Assembly: GCF_000183745.1 (NCBI RefSeq) | Contig: NC_014761.1 | Span: 744,001-808,000 of the forward strand | DNA length: 64,000 nucleotides | Source: Oceanithermus profundus DSM 14977 | Lineage (GTDB): Bacteria > Deinococcota > Deinococci > Deinococcales > Marinithermaceae | Direction: 5' to 3' | Shown here: in pieces, positions 31,096 through 41,336 of the stretch | Position numbering within the stretch: position 1 is the first letter of the stretch | Layout of the letters: each line of letters opens with the position of its first letter | Made by a program: the position numbers and the translations under genes | Notes under the pieces: model-generated | The model's database searches: none | What the model was told of the DNA's origin: nothing | Seen by the model: the letters and a program-made list of their open reading frames with translations, nothing else

Positions 31096-31890
31096 CTAGC
31101 GCAGGGTAAATAGCGTCCAGGCGGCCAGCACCCAGACGTAGGGCGCGAACCAGCGGAACTGTCCGCGCCGCAGGATGCCGAAGAGCCAGAGCATGGCCAG
31201 GTAGCCGCTTACGAAGGCCGCGGCGATCATCGCCAGTACCGGTCCCGCGTGCACGCCGTCGGGCAGCCCGTCCTTCAGGCCCAGCAGCATCACCCCAAAG
31301 CTCGCCACGCTGTACATCAAGAAGCTCAGCTTGGCGGCCAGGACCGGCGAGAGGCCCAGGTGCAGGAAGGCCGCGATCGTGCTGCCGCTGCGGGAGACGC
31401 CGGGCAGGATGGCCAGGCTCTGGGCCAGCCCGCCCAGAAAGGCGTCCTTGTAGGTCACGCGCCCCACGACGTCCTTCGCTCCGCCGCGGGGCGTCGTCCA
31501 GAGGATCCACCCGGTCAGGAAGAGCCCGAAGCTGACGAAGACGGGGTTGTTGATGCTTTCGAAGACGCCCTTGAGTGCCAGGCCCACGATCAGCGCCGGC
31601 AGGCTGGCCACTAGAATGAGCAGCGCCAGCTTCCACCCCTCGCGCCGCCGGGCTTCCCGCCGCACCAGCCCCGCGAAAAAGCCGGTGAGCGCTTGGGCGA
31701 TCTCACGGCGCATCAGCAGGAGCGCCGCCAGGAAGGTGCCGGTGTTCGAGGCGATGTCCACCCACAGGGGCAGGGCCTGGCCGCCGAAGAGGTAGTAGTC
31801 CGCGAGCACCAGATGGCCGGAGCTCGAGACCGGAAGAAACTCCGTGAGCCCCTGCACGACGCCCAGGACGATGGCGCGAAAAAGATCCAT
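31096..31890 (-). CDS. uppP: Undecaprenyl-diphosphate phosphatase (BacA/UppP)
   Basis: Membrane phosphatase that recycles the C55 lipid carrier for cell-wall synthesis and can give bacitracin resistance. 264 residues, about eight spans. Both BacA motifs are seen: LTEFLPVSSSGHL and PGVSRSGSTI. The ATG at 31890 is chosen over 31938 because it starts the conserved MDLFRAIVLGVVQG and has TAGACT 8 nt upstream. Confidence 0.96.
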   Translation of the reverse strand: MDLFRAIVLGVVQGLTEFLPVSSSGHLVLADYYLFGGQALPLWVDIASNTGTFLAALLLMRREIAQALTGFFAGLVRREARRREGWKLALLILVASLPALIVGLALKGVFESINNPVFVSFGLFLTGWILWTTPRGGAKDVVGRVTYKDAFLGGLAQSLAILPGVSRSGSTIAAFLHLGLSPVLAAKLSFLMYSVASFGVMLLGLKDGLPDGVHAGPVLAMIAAAFVSGYLAMLWLFGILRRGQFRWFAPYVWVLAAWTLFTLR

Positions 31891-31941
31891 ACCCACGCAG
31901 TCTATCAGGAGCGCAGGTCCCGGCGCCCTGGCCCACAAGCG

Positions 31942-31965
31942 AAGGCCGCCCGGTGGGGCGGCCTT
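31942..31965 (-). terminator. Terminator of rplM-rpsI
   Basis: Stem AAGGCCGCCC (31942-31951) and GGGCGGCCTT (31956-31965) with a 4-nt loop lies 18 nt past the rpsI stop. On the plus strand it is followed by TCG. Typical ribosomal operon terminator. Confidence 0.8.
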
Positions 31966-31982
31966 TCGTGTGCGTAAGCGGT

Positions 31983-32375
31983 CTAGCGCTTGGAGTACTG
32001 CGGGGCCTTGCGGGCCTTGTGCTTGCCGTACTTCTTCCGCTCGACCTCGCGGGCGTCGCGGGTGAGGAAGCCGGCCTTCTTGAGGCTTACGCGCAGCTCG
32101 TCGTCGTACTGTACGAGGGCGCGGGCGATGCCCATCTTGATGGCGTCGACCTGGGCCGACTTGCCGCTGCCCTTGACGGTGATGAGCAGGTCGAACTGCC
32201 CCTCCTTGTTCACGTGGCGCAGCGGGTCGAGGGCGGAAGCGGCCTTGATCAGCCCGCTGAAGTAGTCCTCGAAGGGCTGGCCGTTGACGGTGATCTGCCC
32301 CTTGCCCGGGCGCAGGAAGACGCGGGCCACGGCGGTCTTGCGACGACCGGTGCCGTAGAACTGTTCGATCGCCAT
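31983..32375 (-). CDS. rpsI: 30S ribosomal protein S9
   Basis: Small-subunit protein whose C-terminal tail reaches the P-site tRNA. 130 residues. YGTGRRKTAVARVFLRPG at the N terminus and the invariant end QYSKR are present. Start overlaps the rplM stop by one base (TAATG), and its ribosome site GGAGG is inside the end of rplM. Confidence 0.98.
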   Translation of the reverse strand: MAIEQFYGTGRRKTAVARVFLRPGKGQITVNGQPFEDYFSGLIKAASALDPLRHVNKEGQFDLLITVKGSGKSAQVDAIKMGIARALVQYDDELRVSLKKAGFLTRDAREVERKKYGKHKARKAPQYSKR

Positions 32376-32809
32376 TACTTAACCTCCAACTCGATGGGCT
32401 CGGGCTTCTGCGCCGCGTGGGGATGCTGCGCGCCGGCGTAGATCTTGAGCCTCTTGAGCATGCGGCGGCCCAGCGGGCCCTTGGGCAGCATGCCCTTGAC
32501 GGCGTGCTGAAGCACGCGTTCGGGGTGGCGTTTCAGCATCTCCGCCACCGGGATGCGCTTGAGGCCGCTGGGGTAGCCCGAGTAGCGGGTGTAGGTCTTC
32601 TGCTGCAGCTTGTTGCCGGTGAGGTGCACCTTCTCGGCGTTGATCACGACCACGAAGTCGCCGCTGAGCATGTTGGGCGTGTACTCCGGCCGGTGCTTGC
32701 CGCGCAGAATCTTGGCGATCTCGCTGGCCAGTCGCCCCAGCGTTTTCCCCTGGGCATCGACCAGAACCCACTTGGGTTCGATTTCTTTGGGTACGTACGT
32801 CTTGTGCAC
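32375..32809 (-). CDS. rplM: 50S ribosomal protein L13
   Basis: Early-assembly large-subunit protein. 144 residues from the GTG at 32809, which begins [18 protein letters not shown] and has GGAGGAG upstream; longer in-frame starts run into the promoter. LLRGKHRP-like [14 protein letters not shown] and [14 protein letters not shown] are diagnostic. First gene of rplM-rpsI. Confidence 0.97.
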   Translation of the reverse strand: MHKTYVPKEIEPKWVLVDAQGKTLGRLASEIAKILRGKHRPEYTPNMLSGDFVVVINAEKVHLTGNKLQQKTYTRYSGYPSGLKRIPVAEMLKRHPERVLQHAVKGMLPKGPLGRRMLKRLKIYAGAQHPHAAQKPEPIELEVK

Positions 32810-32891
32810 GCCTCTCCTCCAGATTGGCTCTTGCGGAATTCGCTGCACAGGGGGGATCGGGGCGGGGCCCCCTTGCAGGATGCCAGCGAGC

Positions 32892-32920
32892 AGTATAGCA
32901 CAGGCGCGGGGGGCGTACAA
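32892..32920 (-). promoter_or_regulatory. rplM promoter, overlapping the divergent dehydratase -10 box
   Basis: Read on the minus strand: -35 TTGTAC (32920-32915), 17-nt spacer, -10 TATACT (32897-32892). On the plus strand the same bases 32916-32921 read TACAAT, the likely -10 of the divergent gene that starts 7 nt later. The two promoters cannot be occupied at once. Confidence 0.8.
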
Positions 32921-32928
32921 TGGTGCTC

Positions 32929-33228
32929 ATGGAGAAGCGCTGGTCGGAAGAACAGATTCGCCACGCCCTCGAGGGGTTGGAAGGGTGGCGGTACGACGAC
33001 GGGCGGATCGAGCGCGTCTTCGAGTTCGCCACCTACGCCGACGGGGTGGCCTTCGCCACCCGCATCTTCCTGCTTTCCGAGAAGCAGAACCACCACCCCG
33101 ACGCGGTCTGCGTGCTCTGGAAAAAGGTAGGGGTGGCCTACACCACCCACGACGTCGGAGGGGTCACGGAGCGCGACCTCAAGGCCGCGACGATGATCAA
33201 CCTGCTCTACCAGCGCTTTACTGACTGA
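32929..33228 (+). CDS. 4a-hydroxytetrahydrobiopterin (pterin-4a-carbinolamine) dehydratase
   Basis: Recycles oxidised pterin cofactor by dehydrating 4a-hydroxy-tetrahydropterin. 99 residues. The family motif around KQNHHPDAVCVLWKKVGVAY and TTHDVGGVTERD includes the active-site His-His pair and the second His/Asp. Start at 32929 rather than 32920 because TACAAT ends 7 nt before it and the ATG at 32920 overlaps that box. No aromatic amino acid hydroxylase gene lies nearby. Confidence 0.9.
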   Translation: MEKRWSEEQIRHALEGLEGWRYDDGRIERVFEFATYADGVAFATRIFLLSEKQNHHPDAVCVLWKKVGVAYTTHDVGGVTERDLKAATMINLLYQRFTD

Positions 33229-33258
33229 GCCCCCGGAAGCGGCTTCCTGAGCCGGCGG

Positions 33259-33287
33259 TTGACGCGCTGCCGGCCCCCACGTATACT
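33259..33287 (+). promoter_or_regulatory. Promoter of the arginine operon
   Basis: TTGACG at 33259-33264, 17-nt spacer, TATACT at 33282-33287. Near-consensus sigma-A-type promoter. The transcript would start about at the leader-peptide ATG. Confidence 0.85.
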
Positions 33288-33297
33288 TATGCACGAG

Positions 33298-33327
33298 ATG
33301 AAGCGCCGCGCTCGACGACTGCACTAG
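33298..33327 (+). CDS. Arginine-rich leader peptide (attenuator) of argG
   Basis: Nine-residue open frame MKRRARRLH starting 10 nt after the -10 box: four of nine residues are Arg, encoded CGC CGC and CGA CGA (CGA is rare in this GC-rich genome). An in-frame ATG also lies 9 nt earlier. It is followed 24 nt later by a terminator hairpin before argG. Ribosome stalling here when Arg-tRNA is scarce would be expected to permit read-through. Inference from layout; no experiment known to me. Confidence 0.7.
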   Translation: MKRRARRLH

Positions 33328-33351
33328 TGTAAACGGGGACAAGCGCCTTTG

Positions 33352-33378
33352 GGTGGGGCTTGGCCCCACCTTTCTTCT
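33352..33378 (+). terminator. Attenuator terminator upstream of argG
   Basis: Perfect 8-bp stem GGTGGGGC (33352-33359) and GCCCCACC (33363-33370), loop TTG, followed by TTTCTTCT. It lies between the Arg-rich leader and argG, whose own ribosome site GAGGTGA is at about 33397. I could not see an obvious alternative antiterminator stem. Confidence 0.8.
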
Positions 33379-33408
33379 GCGGGCGCGGCGTGAATCGAGG
33401 TGACGTGA

Positions 33409-34599
33409 ATGAAAGTTGTTTTGGCCTACTCCGGCGGTTTGGACACCAGCATCATCCTGAAGTGGCTCATCGAGGAATACGGGGCCGAGGTCATCGCTTT
33501 CACGGCCGACATCGGCCAGGGCGACGAGGTGGAGGAAGCCCGCGAAAAGGCCCTGGCCACCGGTGCGAGCAAGGCCATCGCCCTCGACCTGCGCGAGGAG
33601 TTCGTGCGTGACTTCGTATTTCCCATGTTCCGCGCCGCCCCGCTCTACGAGGGCTACTACCTGCTCGGCACCTCGATCGCCCGACCCCTGATCGCCAAGT
33701 ACCTGGTGCAGATCGCCGAACAGGAGGGGGCCGAGGCCATCAGCCACGGCGCCACCGGGAAGGGCAACGACCAGGTGCGCTTCGAGGTGTCCGCCTACGC
33801 CCTCAAGCCCGACATCAAGGTCATCGCCCCCTGGCGCGAGTGGGCGTTCACCGGCCGCACCGAGATGATCGACTTCGCCGAGAAGCACGGCATCCCCGTG
33901 GTCCAGACCCACGCCAAGCCCTACTCGATGGACGCCAACATGCTGCACGTTTCCTACGAGGGCGGCATCCTCGAAGACCCCTGGGCCGAGCCGCCGGCTG
34001 ACATGTTCCTCTTCACCCGGAACCCGGAGGAGGCGCCCGACGAGCCCGAATACGTCGAGATCGAGTTCGAGAACGGCGACGCGGTGGCGGTGAACGGCGA
34101 GCGGCTCTCGCCGGCGGCGCTGCTGACCCGGCTCAACGAGATCGCCGGCCGCCACGGCGTGGGCCGGGTGGACCTGGTGGAGAACCGCTTCGTGGGCATG
34201 AAATCGCGCGGCGTCTACGAGACCCCGGGCGGCACCCTGCTCTACCACGGCCGCCGGGCGGTGGAGAGCCTGACGCTCGACCGCGAGGCGCTGCACCTGT
34301 GCGACCAGCTTTCGCCGAAGTACGCCGAGATCGTCTACAACGGCTTCTGGTTCTCGCCCGAGCGCGAGGCGCTCCAGGCCCTCTTCGACGAGGTGGCCCG
34401 GTCGGTCACCGGAACCGCCCGCCTCAAGCTCTACAAGGGCGGCGTGACCGTCGCCGGCCGCAAGTCGCCGGTCAGCCTCTACGACCAGAAGCTGGTCAGC
34501 TTCGACGAAGAAGGCGGCTACGACCAGCACGACGCCGAGGGCTTCATCAAACTCAACGCCCTGCGGCTCAAAGCCCGGGCGCGGGCGCAGAAAGGCTAG
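33409..34599 (+). CDS. argG: Argininosuccinate synthase
   Basis: Joins citrulline and aspartate with ATP in arginine synthesis; cytoplasmic tetramer. 396 residues. N-terminal PP-loop [27 protein letters not shown], and the EGGILEDPW region are intact. First structural gene behind the arginine attenuator; argH starts 2 nt after its stop, so the pair is tightly coupled. Confidence 0.98.
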   Translation: MKVVLAYSGGLDTSIILKWLIEEYGAEVIAFTADIGQGDEVEEAREKALATGASKAIALDLREEFVRDFVFPMFRAAPLYEGYYLLGTSIARPLIAKYLVQIAEQEGAEAISHGATGKGNDQVRFEVSAYALKPDIKVIAPWREWAFTGRTEMIDFAEKHGIPVVQTHAKPYSMDANMLHVSYEGGILEDPWAEPPADMFLFTRNPEEAPDEPEYVEIEFENGDAVAVNGERLSPAALLTRLNEIAGRHGVGRVDLVENRFVGMKSRGVYETPGGTLLYHGRRAVESLTLDREALHLCDQLSPKYAEIVYNGFWFSPEREALQALFDEVARSVTGTARLKLYKGGVTVAGRKSPVSLYDQKLVSFDEEGGYDQHDAEGFIKLNALRLKARARAQKG

Positions 34600-34601
34600 C
34601 G

Positions 34602-36008
34602 ATGGCGGGGGAGGGTTCGAAAAAGCTCTGGGGCGGTCGCTTCGCCGGCGAGACCGACAAGCTGGCCGAGGCGTTCAACAACTCGCTCGACTTCGACCGG
34701 CGGCTCTGGCGCGAGGATCTGGACGGCAGCCGCGCCCACGCCCGCATGCTGGCCAGGCAGGGCATCCTGACCGAGGAGGAGGCCCGGGCGATTCTAGCGG
34801 GCCTCGACCGGATCGAAAAAGAAATCGAGGCCGGCGCCTTCCCCTGGCGCGACGAGTACGAAGACGTGCACATGAACGTCGAGGCGCGGCTAACTGAGCT
34901 GGTGGGCGAGGTCGGCGGCAAGCTGCACACCGCCCGCAGCCGCAACGACCAGGTGGCCACCGACCTGCGGCTCTGGCTCAGGCGGTCGCTGGCGGGGATC
35001 GTGGAGGCGCAGCAGGAGCTGGCGCGGGTGCTGGTGGCCGAGGCGGAGCGCCACCTGGAGCCGCCCGTCGTCCTGCCCGGTTACACCCACCTGCAGCGGG
35101 CGCAGCCGGTGCTGCTCTCGCACTGGTTCATGGCCTACTACGAGATGCTTTCGCGCGACACCACCCGGGTGCTCGACGCCCTCTTCCGCATGGACGAATC
35201 GCCCCTGGGGGCGGCGGCGCTGGCGGGGACGAGCTTCCCCATCGACCGCCACTACACCGCCGAGCAACTGGGCTTCCTGGAGCCGATGCGCAACAGCCTG
35301 GACGCCGTCGCCAGCCGCGACTTCGTACTGGAGGCGCTTTCCGCGATTGCCATCGGCCAGCTGACGCTCTCGCGCCTGGCCGAGGAGCTGGTGCTCTACT
35401 CGAGCTTCGAGTTCGGCTTCGTCACCCTGCCCGACGCTTTCGCTACCGGCAGCTCGATCATGCCGCAAAAGAAGAACCCCGACATCCCCGAGCTGATCCG
35501 CGCCAAGGCGGGGCGGGCGATCGGCGACCTGGTGACGCTGCTTACGGTGGTCAAGGGCCTGCCGCTGGCCTACAACAAAGATCTGCAGGAGGACAAGGAG
35601 CCGGTCTTCGATGCGGTGGATACTTATACATCGTCCCTCAAGCTTATGGCGGCGCTGCTTCCGGGGCTCACGTGGCACCCGGAGGTTACGAAGCGGGCGG
35701 CGACGGGCGGCTTCGCCCTGGCCACCGACCTGGCCGACTACCTGAGCCGGAAGGGCCTGCCCTTCCGCCGGGCGCACGCGGTGGTGGGTCGGATCGTCCG
35801 CAAGCTGCAGGAAGAGGGCCGCGACCTCGACGACCTTGACCTCGACGAGCTGCGTTCCTTCAGCGAACTGTTCGACGAGGACGCGCTGGCGTTGCTCTCG
35901 GTCGAGGGGTCGGTGAGCAGCCGAAACGTCTACGGCGGCACCGCGCCCGAGCAGGTGCGGGCGCGGATCGCCGAAGCCAAGAAGGAGTTGGAGGAGGACG
36001 GGTCATGA
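34602..36008 (+). CDS. argH: Argininosuccinate lyase
   Basis: Splits argininosuccinate to arginine and fumarate. 468 residues. Fumarase/aspartase superfamily signature [12 protein letters not shown] (with catalytic Ser) near residue 285, [13 protein letters not shown] near 107, and TAEQLGF are present. The ATG at 34602 begins [13 protein letters not shown], typical for ArgH. Its stop overlaps the next gene start by 4 nt. Confidence 0.97.
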   Translation: MAGEGSKKLWGGRFAGETDKLAEAFNNSLDFDRRLWREDLDGSRAHARMLARQGILTEEEARAILAGLDRIEKEIEAGAFPWRDEYEDVHMNVEARLTELVGEVGGKLHTARSRNDQVATDLRLWLRRSLAGIVEAQQELARVLVAEAERHLEPPVVLPGYTHLQRAQPVLLSHWFMAYYEMLSRDTTRVLDALFRMDESPLGAAALAGTSFPIDRHYTAEQLGFLEPMRNSLDAVASRDFVLEALSAIAIGQLTLSRLAEELVLYSSFEFGFVTLPDAFATGSSIMPQKKNPDIPELIRAKAGRAIGDLVTLLTVVKGLPLAYNKDLQEDKEPVFDAVDTYTSSLKLMAALLPGLTWHPEVTKRAATGGFALATDLADYLSRKGLPFRRAHAVVGRIVRKLQEEGRDLDDLDLDELRSFSELFDEDALALLSVEGSVSSRNVYGGTAPEQVRARIAEAKKELEEDGS

Positions 36009-36544
36009 TGAAGCTGGAGCTCAAGTCCGCCGAGTTGCCCGAGGTGGACCCGACGCTCGAAACCAACCTGCGTAAGGCGCGGCTCAGCGACGTGGACCAG
36101 ATCTTCGAACTCATCAAGTACTGGGCCGAACAGGGGTTCATGCTGGTGCGCAGCCGCAGCCAGCTCTACGAGAACATCCGCGACTTCTACGTGGTCGAGG
36201 ACGTCGAGGGCCACATCGTCGGCACCGTGGCCCTGCACGTGCTCTGGGCCGACCTGGCCGAGATCCGAAGCCTGGCGGTGCACCCCGCCCGCCAGGGTCA
36301 GGGGCTGGGGCGCTGGCTGGTGCTCGCCAGCGAGCGCGAGGCGCGCGACCTGCACGTGCCCAAGGTCTTTACCTTTACCTTGCAGGACGGGTTCTTTCGC
36401 AAGCTCGGCTACCAGGACATCCCCCGCGAGGACCTGCCCCCCAAGGTCTGGGTCGAATGCGCCGACTGCCCCTTCCAGGACAACTGCCACGAAATCCCCC
36501 TGATCAAGCACTTGTCCGGAGTGAACGGAAAAGGTAGCGTGTAG
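36005..36544 (+). CDS. GNAT acetyltransferase, probable short N-acetylglutamate synthase (ArgA type)
   Basis: 179 residues. GNAT core with acetyl-CoA loop [18 protein letters not shown]. The C terminus has [18 protein letters not shown], a C-x2-C-x5-C cluster found in short ArgA-type enzymes of this lineage and able to bind metal. Placed between argH and carA and coupled to argH (ATGA), it most likely makes N-acetylglutamate, the first step of arginine synthesis; substrate is inferred from position, not proved by the fold. Confidence 0.82.
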   Translation: MMKLELKSAELPEVDPTLETNLRKARLSDVDQIFELIKYWAEQGFMLVRSRSQLYENIRDFYVVEDVEGHIVGTVALHVLWADLAEIRSLAVHPARQGQGLGRWLVLASEREARDLHVPKVFTFTLQDGFFRKLGYQDIPREDLPPKVWVECADCPFQDNCHEIPLIKHLSGVNGKGSV

Positions 36545-36547
36545 CCA

Positions 36548-37714
<1,167 letters not shown>

Positions 37715-37735
37715 GGGGCGGGCGGCCGGTGAGCG

Positions 37736-37930
37736 GTAGGCGGTACGCAGTACGCCGCAGGGGCGGCTCCGTGTGCCCGCCCGATCAGTTCGTGGTGCAG
37801 AGTACGTAGTACGTAGTAACAGCATGGTTTATGGCCTGTAGCCCGTGGCTTGTGGTTTGTGGTGGGGCAGTCAACGGCAACGGAATCTTGGTACCCGTCA
37901 TGCCCCCCACCTCCTATCCCCGCATTGGTG
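37736..37930. repeat. Intergenic repeat island 2 (inverted relative to island 1)
   Basis: Reverse complement of 37742-37800 matches 19893-19950 (CACGAACTGATCGGGCGG followed by a CGCCCC arm), and reverse complement of 37861-37885 matches 19813-19837 and 60481-60505. Between lie degenerate short words such as GTACGTAGTACGTAGTA. No gene seen in this 256-nt gap. Confidence 0.75.
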
Positions 37931-37970
37931 GCCGTGCTACGGGTAAGGGATACTGGTGGGGGAGGGCTCC

Positions 37971-38270
37971 ATGGAAATCATCGATGCGAGCGAAGCCACA
38001 GGCGCGCCGGCGCGCAAGGTGTACGACCACCCGCAGGGTCAGGCGCTCATGGTGGTGCTGAAGCCGGGGGAGACGCTGCGGAGGCACACCGCGCCGGTGG
38101 ACATCTTCATCTACGTGTTGGAGGGCGAGGGCGTGGTGCACGTCGGCGAAGCGTCGGCCCGGGTCCGCCCCGATCTGCTGGTCCCTTGCGCCGCCGGCGT
38201 GCCGCACGCGCTCGAGAACACCGGCGAGGCGGTGCTGCGCGCCCTCGTGGTGAAGCTGGGCGCCGGCTAG
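37971..38270 (+). CDS. Small cupin-domain protein
   Basis: 99 residues, a single cupin barrel. First motif around GETLRRHTAPVDIFIYVLEGEG and second around VRPDLLVPCAAGVPHALEN; the metal-type histidines are His in RRHT and HALEN, fewer than in enzymatic cupins. Start ATG at 37971 follows GGGGGAGGG; an earlier in-frame GTG at 37956 overlaps it. Could be a sugar or metal sensor or a small isomerase-like protein; function unknown. Confidence 0.78.
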   Translation: MEIIDASEATGAPARKVYDHPQGQALMVVLKPGETLRRHTAPVDIFIYVLEGEGVVHVGEASARVRPDLLVPCAAGVPHALENTGEAVLRALVVKLGAG

Positions 38271-38273
38271 CCA

Positions 38274-38298
38274 GGGCGCGGGGCCCGGCCCCGCGCCC
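38274..38298. terminator. Hairpin between convergent cupin and fhs genes
   Basis: Perfect 10-bp stem GGGCGCGGGG (38274-38283) and CCCCGCGCCC (38289-38298), loop CCCGG, just after the cupin stop and before the end of fhs. Probably bidirectional. Confidence 0.7.
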
Positions 38299-38312
38299 GG
38301 AAGGCACCTTCG

Positions 38313-39956
38313 TCAGAACAGCCCGACGATCCGGCCGTCCTCGGTCACGTCCACCCGCTCGGCCGCGGGCACCTTGGGCAGGCCCGGCATCGTCATCACG
38401 TCGCCCATGTAGACCACCACGAACCCCGCTCCGCAGCGGGCCTTGAGATCGGTCACGGTCACGGTGAAGTCGCCGGGGCGGCCGCGCAGCTTGGGGTCGT
38501 CCGAGAGGCTGGCGGGCGTCTTGGCCATGACCACGGGCAGCCGGTCGCAGCCGTCCCGCTCGATGCGGCGCAGCGCGTTGCGGGCCTTCTTGGTGTAGGT
38601 CACGCCCGCGGCGCCGTAGACCTCGGTGGCGATGCGGCGGATCTTCTCCTTGAGCTCTTCGTTCGGGTCGTAGAGCGGCTGCAGCTGGCCCGGCGTCTCG
38701 AGCGCCGCCAGCACCTCCTCGGCCAGCGCCCGGCCGCCCTCGCCGCCCTTGGCCCAGACCTCGGCCACGGCGAAGCGCAGGCGGTATTCGCGGGCGAAGG
38801 CGCGCACCAGCTCGATTTCTTCTTCGGTGTCGCTCGCGAAGTGGTTGAGCGCGATCACGGGGTCGAAGCCATGCTGGCGGATGTTGCCCGCGTGCTGGGC
38901 CAGGTTGGCGAGGCCCTGCTTGACGGCCTCGGGGTTGGGGACGTTGTAGTCGTCGGCGCCGCCGTGGTAGCGCAGCGCGCGAACGGTGGCGACGAGGACC
39001 ACCGCCTCGGGCGCGAAGCCGGCGGCGCGGCTGACCACGTTGAAGAACTTCTCGGCGCCTAGGTCGGAGCCGAATCCGGCCTCGGTGACCACGTAGTCGG
39101 CGTAGCCAAGCGCCATCTCGGTGGCGCGCACCGAGTTGGTGCCGTGGGCGATGTTGGCGAAGGGGCCCATGTGCACGAAGGCGGGCTGGCCCTCGAGCGT
39201 CTGCACCAGGTTGGGCTTGAGCGCCTGGACCAGCAGCGCGGTCATGGCGCCGTTGGCCTTCAGCTGGTAGGCGTAGACGGGCTTGCGGTCGAAGGTGTAG
39301 CCGATGCGGATCCGGCCCAGGCGCTCCTTGAGCTCGGGCACGGTGCGGGCCAGGGCCATGACGGCCATTACCTCGGAGGCCACGGTGATCTCGAAGCCCG
39401 ACTCGGCGGGCACCCCGTTTATGGGCCCGCCCAGCCCGGTGACCACGTGGCGCAGGGCGCGGTCGTTCATGTCGAGGACGCGCTTGTACTCGACGCGGCG
39501 CGGCTCGATCCCCAGGGCGTTGCCCTGGTGGATGTGGTTGTCGACCATCGCCGCCAGCAGGTTGACCGCGCTGGTGACGGCGTGGAAGTCGCCGGTGAAG
39601 TGGAGGTTAATCTCCTCCATGGGGAGCACCTGGCTGTAGCCGCCGCCGGTGGCCCCGCCCTTGACGCCGAAGACCGGACCCAGGCTGGGTTCGCGCAGGG
39701 CCACCGCGGCCCTTTTGCCAAGTTTGCCGAGGCCCTGGGTAAGGCCGATGGAGACGGTGGTCTTGCCCTCGCCCGCGGGCGTGGGCGTGAGGGCGGTGAC
39801 GAGGATGAGCCGCCCTCGCTTGGGGGGCGGCTCGCCTTCGACCTTGGCCATGTAGGGGCCGTAGTGGAAGAGCTTGTCCTCGGGAATGCCGATGGCGCCG
39901 GCGATCTCGCGGATCGGACGCAAAGTCGCCTTCTGGGCGATTTCGAGGTCGGTCAT
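38313..39956 (-). CDS. fhs: Formate-tetrahydrofolate ligase
   Basis: Makes 10-formyl-tetrahydrofolate from formate, ATP and THF for one-carbon metabolism. 547 residues. P-loop TPTPAGEGKTTVSIGLTQGL near residue 60, EPSLGPVFGVKGGATGGGYSQ, and the formate/THF region PALRKLNDRALRHV-like NDRALRHVVTGLGG. Leaderless: TAAGCT ends 6 nt before the ATG at 39956. Confidence 0.97.
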   Translation of the reverse strand: MTDLEIAQKATLRPIREIAGAIGIPEDKLFHYGPYMAKVEGEPPPKRGRLILVTALTPTPAGEGKTTVSIGLTQGLGKLGKRAAVALREPSLGPVFGVKGGATGGGYSQVLPMEEINLHFTGDFHAVTSAVNLLAAMVDNHIHQGNALGIEPRRVEYKRVLDMNDRALRHVVTGLGGPINGVPAESGFEITVASEVMAVMALARTVPELKERLGRIRIGYTFDRKPVYAYQLKANGAMTALLVQALKPNLVQTLEGQPAFVHMGPFANIAHGTNSVRATEMALGYADYVVTEAGFGSDLGAEKFFNVVSRAAGFAPEAVVLVATVRALRYHGGADDYNVPNPEAVKQGLANLAQHAGNIRQHGFDPVIALNHFASDTEEEIELVRAFAREYRLRFAVAEVWAKGGEGGRALAEEVLAALETPGQLQPLYDPNEELKEKIRRIATEVYGAAGVTYTKKARNALRRIERDGCDRLPVVMAKTPASLSDDPKLRGRPGDFTVTVTDLKARCGAGFVVVYMGDVMTMPGLPKVPAAERVDVTEDGRIVGLF

Positions 39957-40049
39957 GACTCCAGCTTAATCCCTGGGTATGCAGGCAACCGTCCCCCTAT
40001 GCAACCCCGCGCCTTGACGGAGGTCCGGGCGGCGGCCAGAATGGTACGG

Positions 40050-41336
40050 ATGCGGATCGCGGTGCGCACTTTGGGGTGCAAGGTCAACCAGGTGGAGTCG
40101 GATGCGCTGGTGGGGATGCTGGCGGCGCTCGAGCCCGAGGTGGTCGCGCTCGAAGAGGGCGCCGACCTCGTGGTGATCAACACCTGCAGCGTGACCACGA
40201 CCGCCGAGTCCACCGCCCGCAAGGAGATCCGCCGCGCCCGCCGCGCCAACCCGGACGCCTTCGTGGTCGTGACCGGCTGCTACGCCGAGCTCGCCCCCGA
40301 GCAGATCGCCGAGCTGGGGGCCGACGCGGTGGTGCCCAACCGCAGCAAGGCCGAGCTGCCTCGCGTCATCCTCGAGCACTTCGGCCTGCCCGCCGACCCC
40401 GTCACCGCCCCGCCCAACGAGTTCTGGGGCGCGGGCGAGCGGGGGCTCTACTCGGACCGGGTGCGGGCCTTCGTCAAGATCCAGGACGGCTGCAACGCCG
40501 GCTGCGCCTACTGCATCATCCCCCGCACCCGCGGCCGCGAGCGCCACCGCGACTGGCGCAGCGTGCTGGAGGAGGCCGAGGCCCTGGCGGCGGCGGGTTA
40601 CCGCGAGCTGGTGCTCACCGGGGTGCGGCTGGGCTCGTACGCCGGGCACCCGCGCGGGGTGGCGGGGCTGCTGGAGGAGCTCGCGGCCGTCGGCGTGCCC
40701 CTCAGGCTCAGCTCGATCGAGCCCGAGGACACCGGTCCGGAGCTGCTCGAGGTGATCGGCCGGTACGCCCCCTTCGTCCGCCCCCACCTGCACCTGAGCC
40801 TGCAGACGGGCGCCGACCGGCTGCTCGCGCTCATGGGCCGGCGCTACGACACCGCCTACTACCGTGAGCTGGTCGCCGCCGCCCGCGCGCGCATCCCCGG
40901 CTTCGCCCTCACCACCGACGTGATCGCCGGCCTGCCCACCGAGACCGAGGACGAGCACCGCGCCACGCTGGCCTTCCTGCGCGAGGTCCACCCCAGCCGG
41001 GTGCACGTCTTCACCTACACTCCGCGGCCGGGCACCCGCGCCGCGCGCCTGCCCCAGGTGCCCCACGCCGAGCGCAAGCGCCGCACCCACGAGCTCATCG
41101 CCCTGGCCGGGGAGCTGGCCGAGGCGCGCATGCGCCCGCTCCTGGGCCGCCGCACCGCCGTGTTGGTGGAGCGGGTGCGTTCGGGTGTGGCCTACGGTCA
41201 CACCCCCGATTACTACGAGGTCGAGCTCCGTGGCGAAGGGCTCGCTGCGGGCGAGGAGGTCCAGGCCGTGATCGAGCGGGTGGAGGGCTACACGCTGGCC
41301 GCGCGCCGGGCCGAACCGGTAGACTCGAGGGCATGA
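40050..41336 (+). CDS. mtaB: tRNA t6A methylthiotransferase MtaB-like (radical SAM)
   Basis: Adds a methylthio group to t6A37 of tRNAs that read ANN codons. 428 residues. UPF0004 N-terminal domain with Cys residues in TLGCKVN, INTCSVT and VVTGCYAE for the auxiliary cluster, radical SAM motif GCNAGCAYCIIP, and a C-terminal TRAM domain. The layout TLGCKVNQVES (as in MtaB/YqeV) favours MtaB over MiaB or RimO. The start at 40050 has CAGAAT ending 7 nt before it. Its stop overlaps the HIT gene start. Confidence 0.9.
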   Translation: MRIAVRTLGCKVNQVESDALVGMLAALEPEVVALEEGADLVVINTCSVTTTAESTARKEIRRARRANPDAFVVVTGCYAELAPEQIAELGADAVVPNRSKAELPRVILEHFGLPADPVTAPPNEFWGAGERGLYSDRVRAFVKIQDGCNAGCAYCIIPRTRGRERHRDWRSVLEEAEALAAAGYRELVLTGVRLGSYAGHPRGVAGLLEELAAVGVPLRLSSIEPEDTGPELLEVIGRYAPFVRPHLHLSLQTGADRLLALMGRRYDTAYYRELVAAARARIPGFALTTDVIAGLPTETEDEHRATLAFLREVHPSRVHVFTYTPRPGTRAARLPQVPHAERKRRTHELIALAGELAEARMRPLLGRRTAVLVERVRSGVAYGHTPDYYEVELRGEGLAAGEEVQAVIERVEGYTLAARRAEPVDSRA

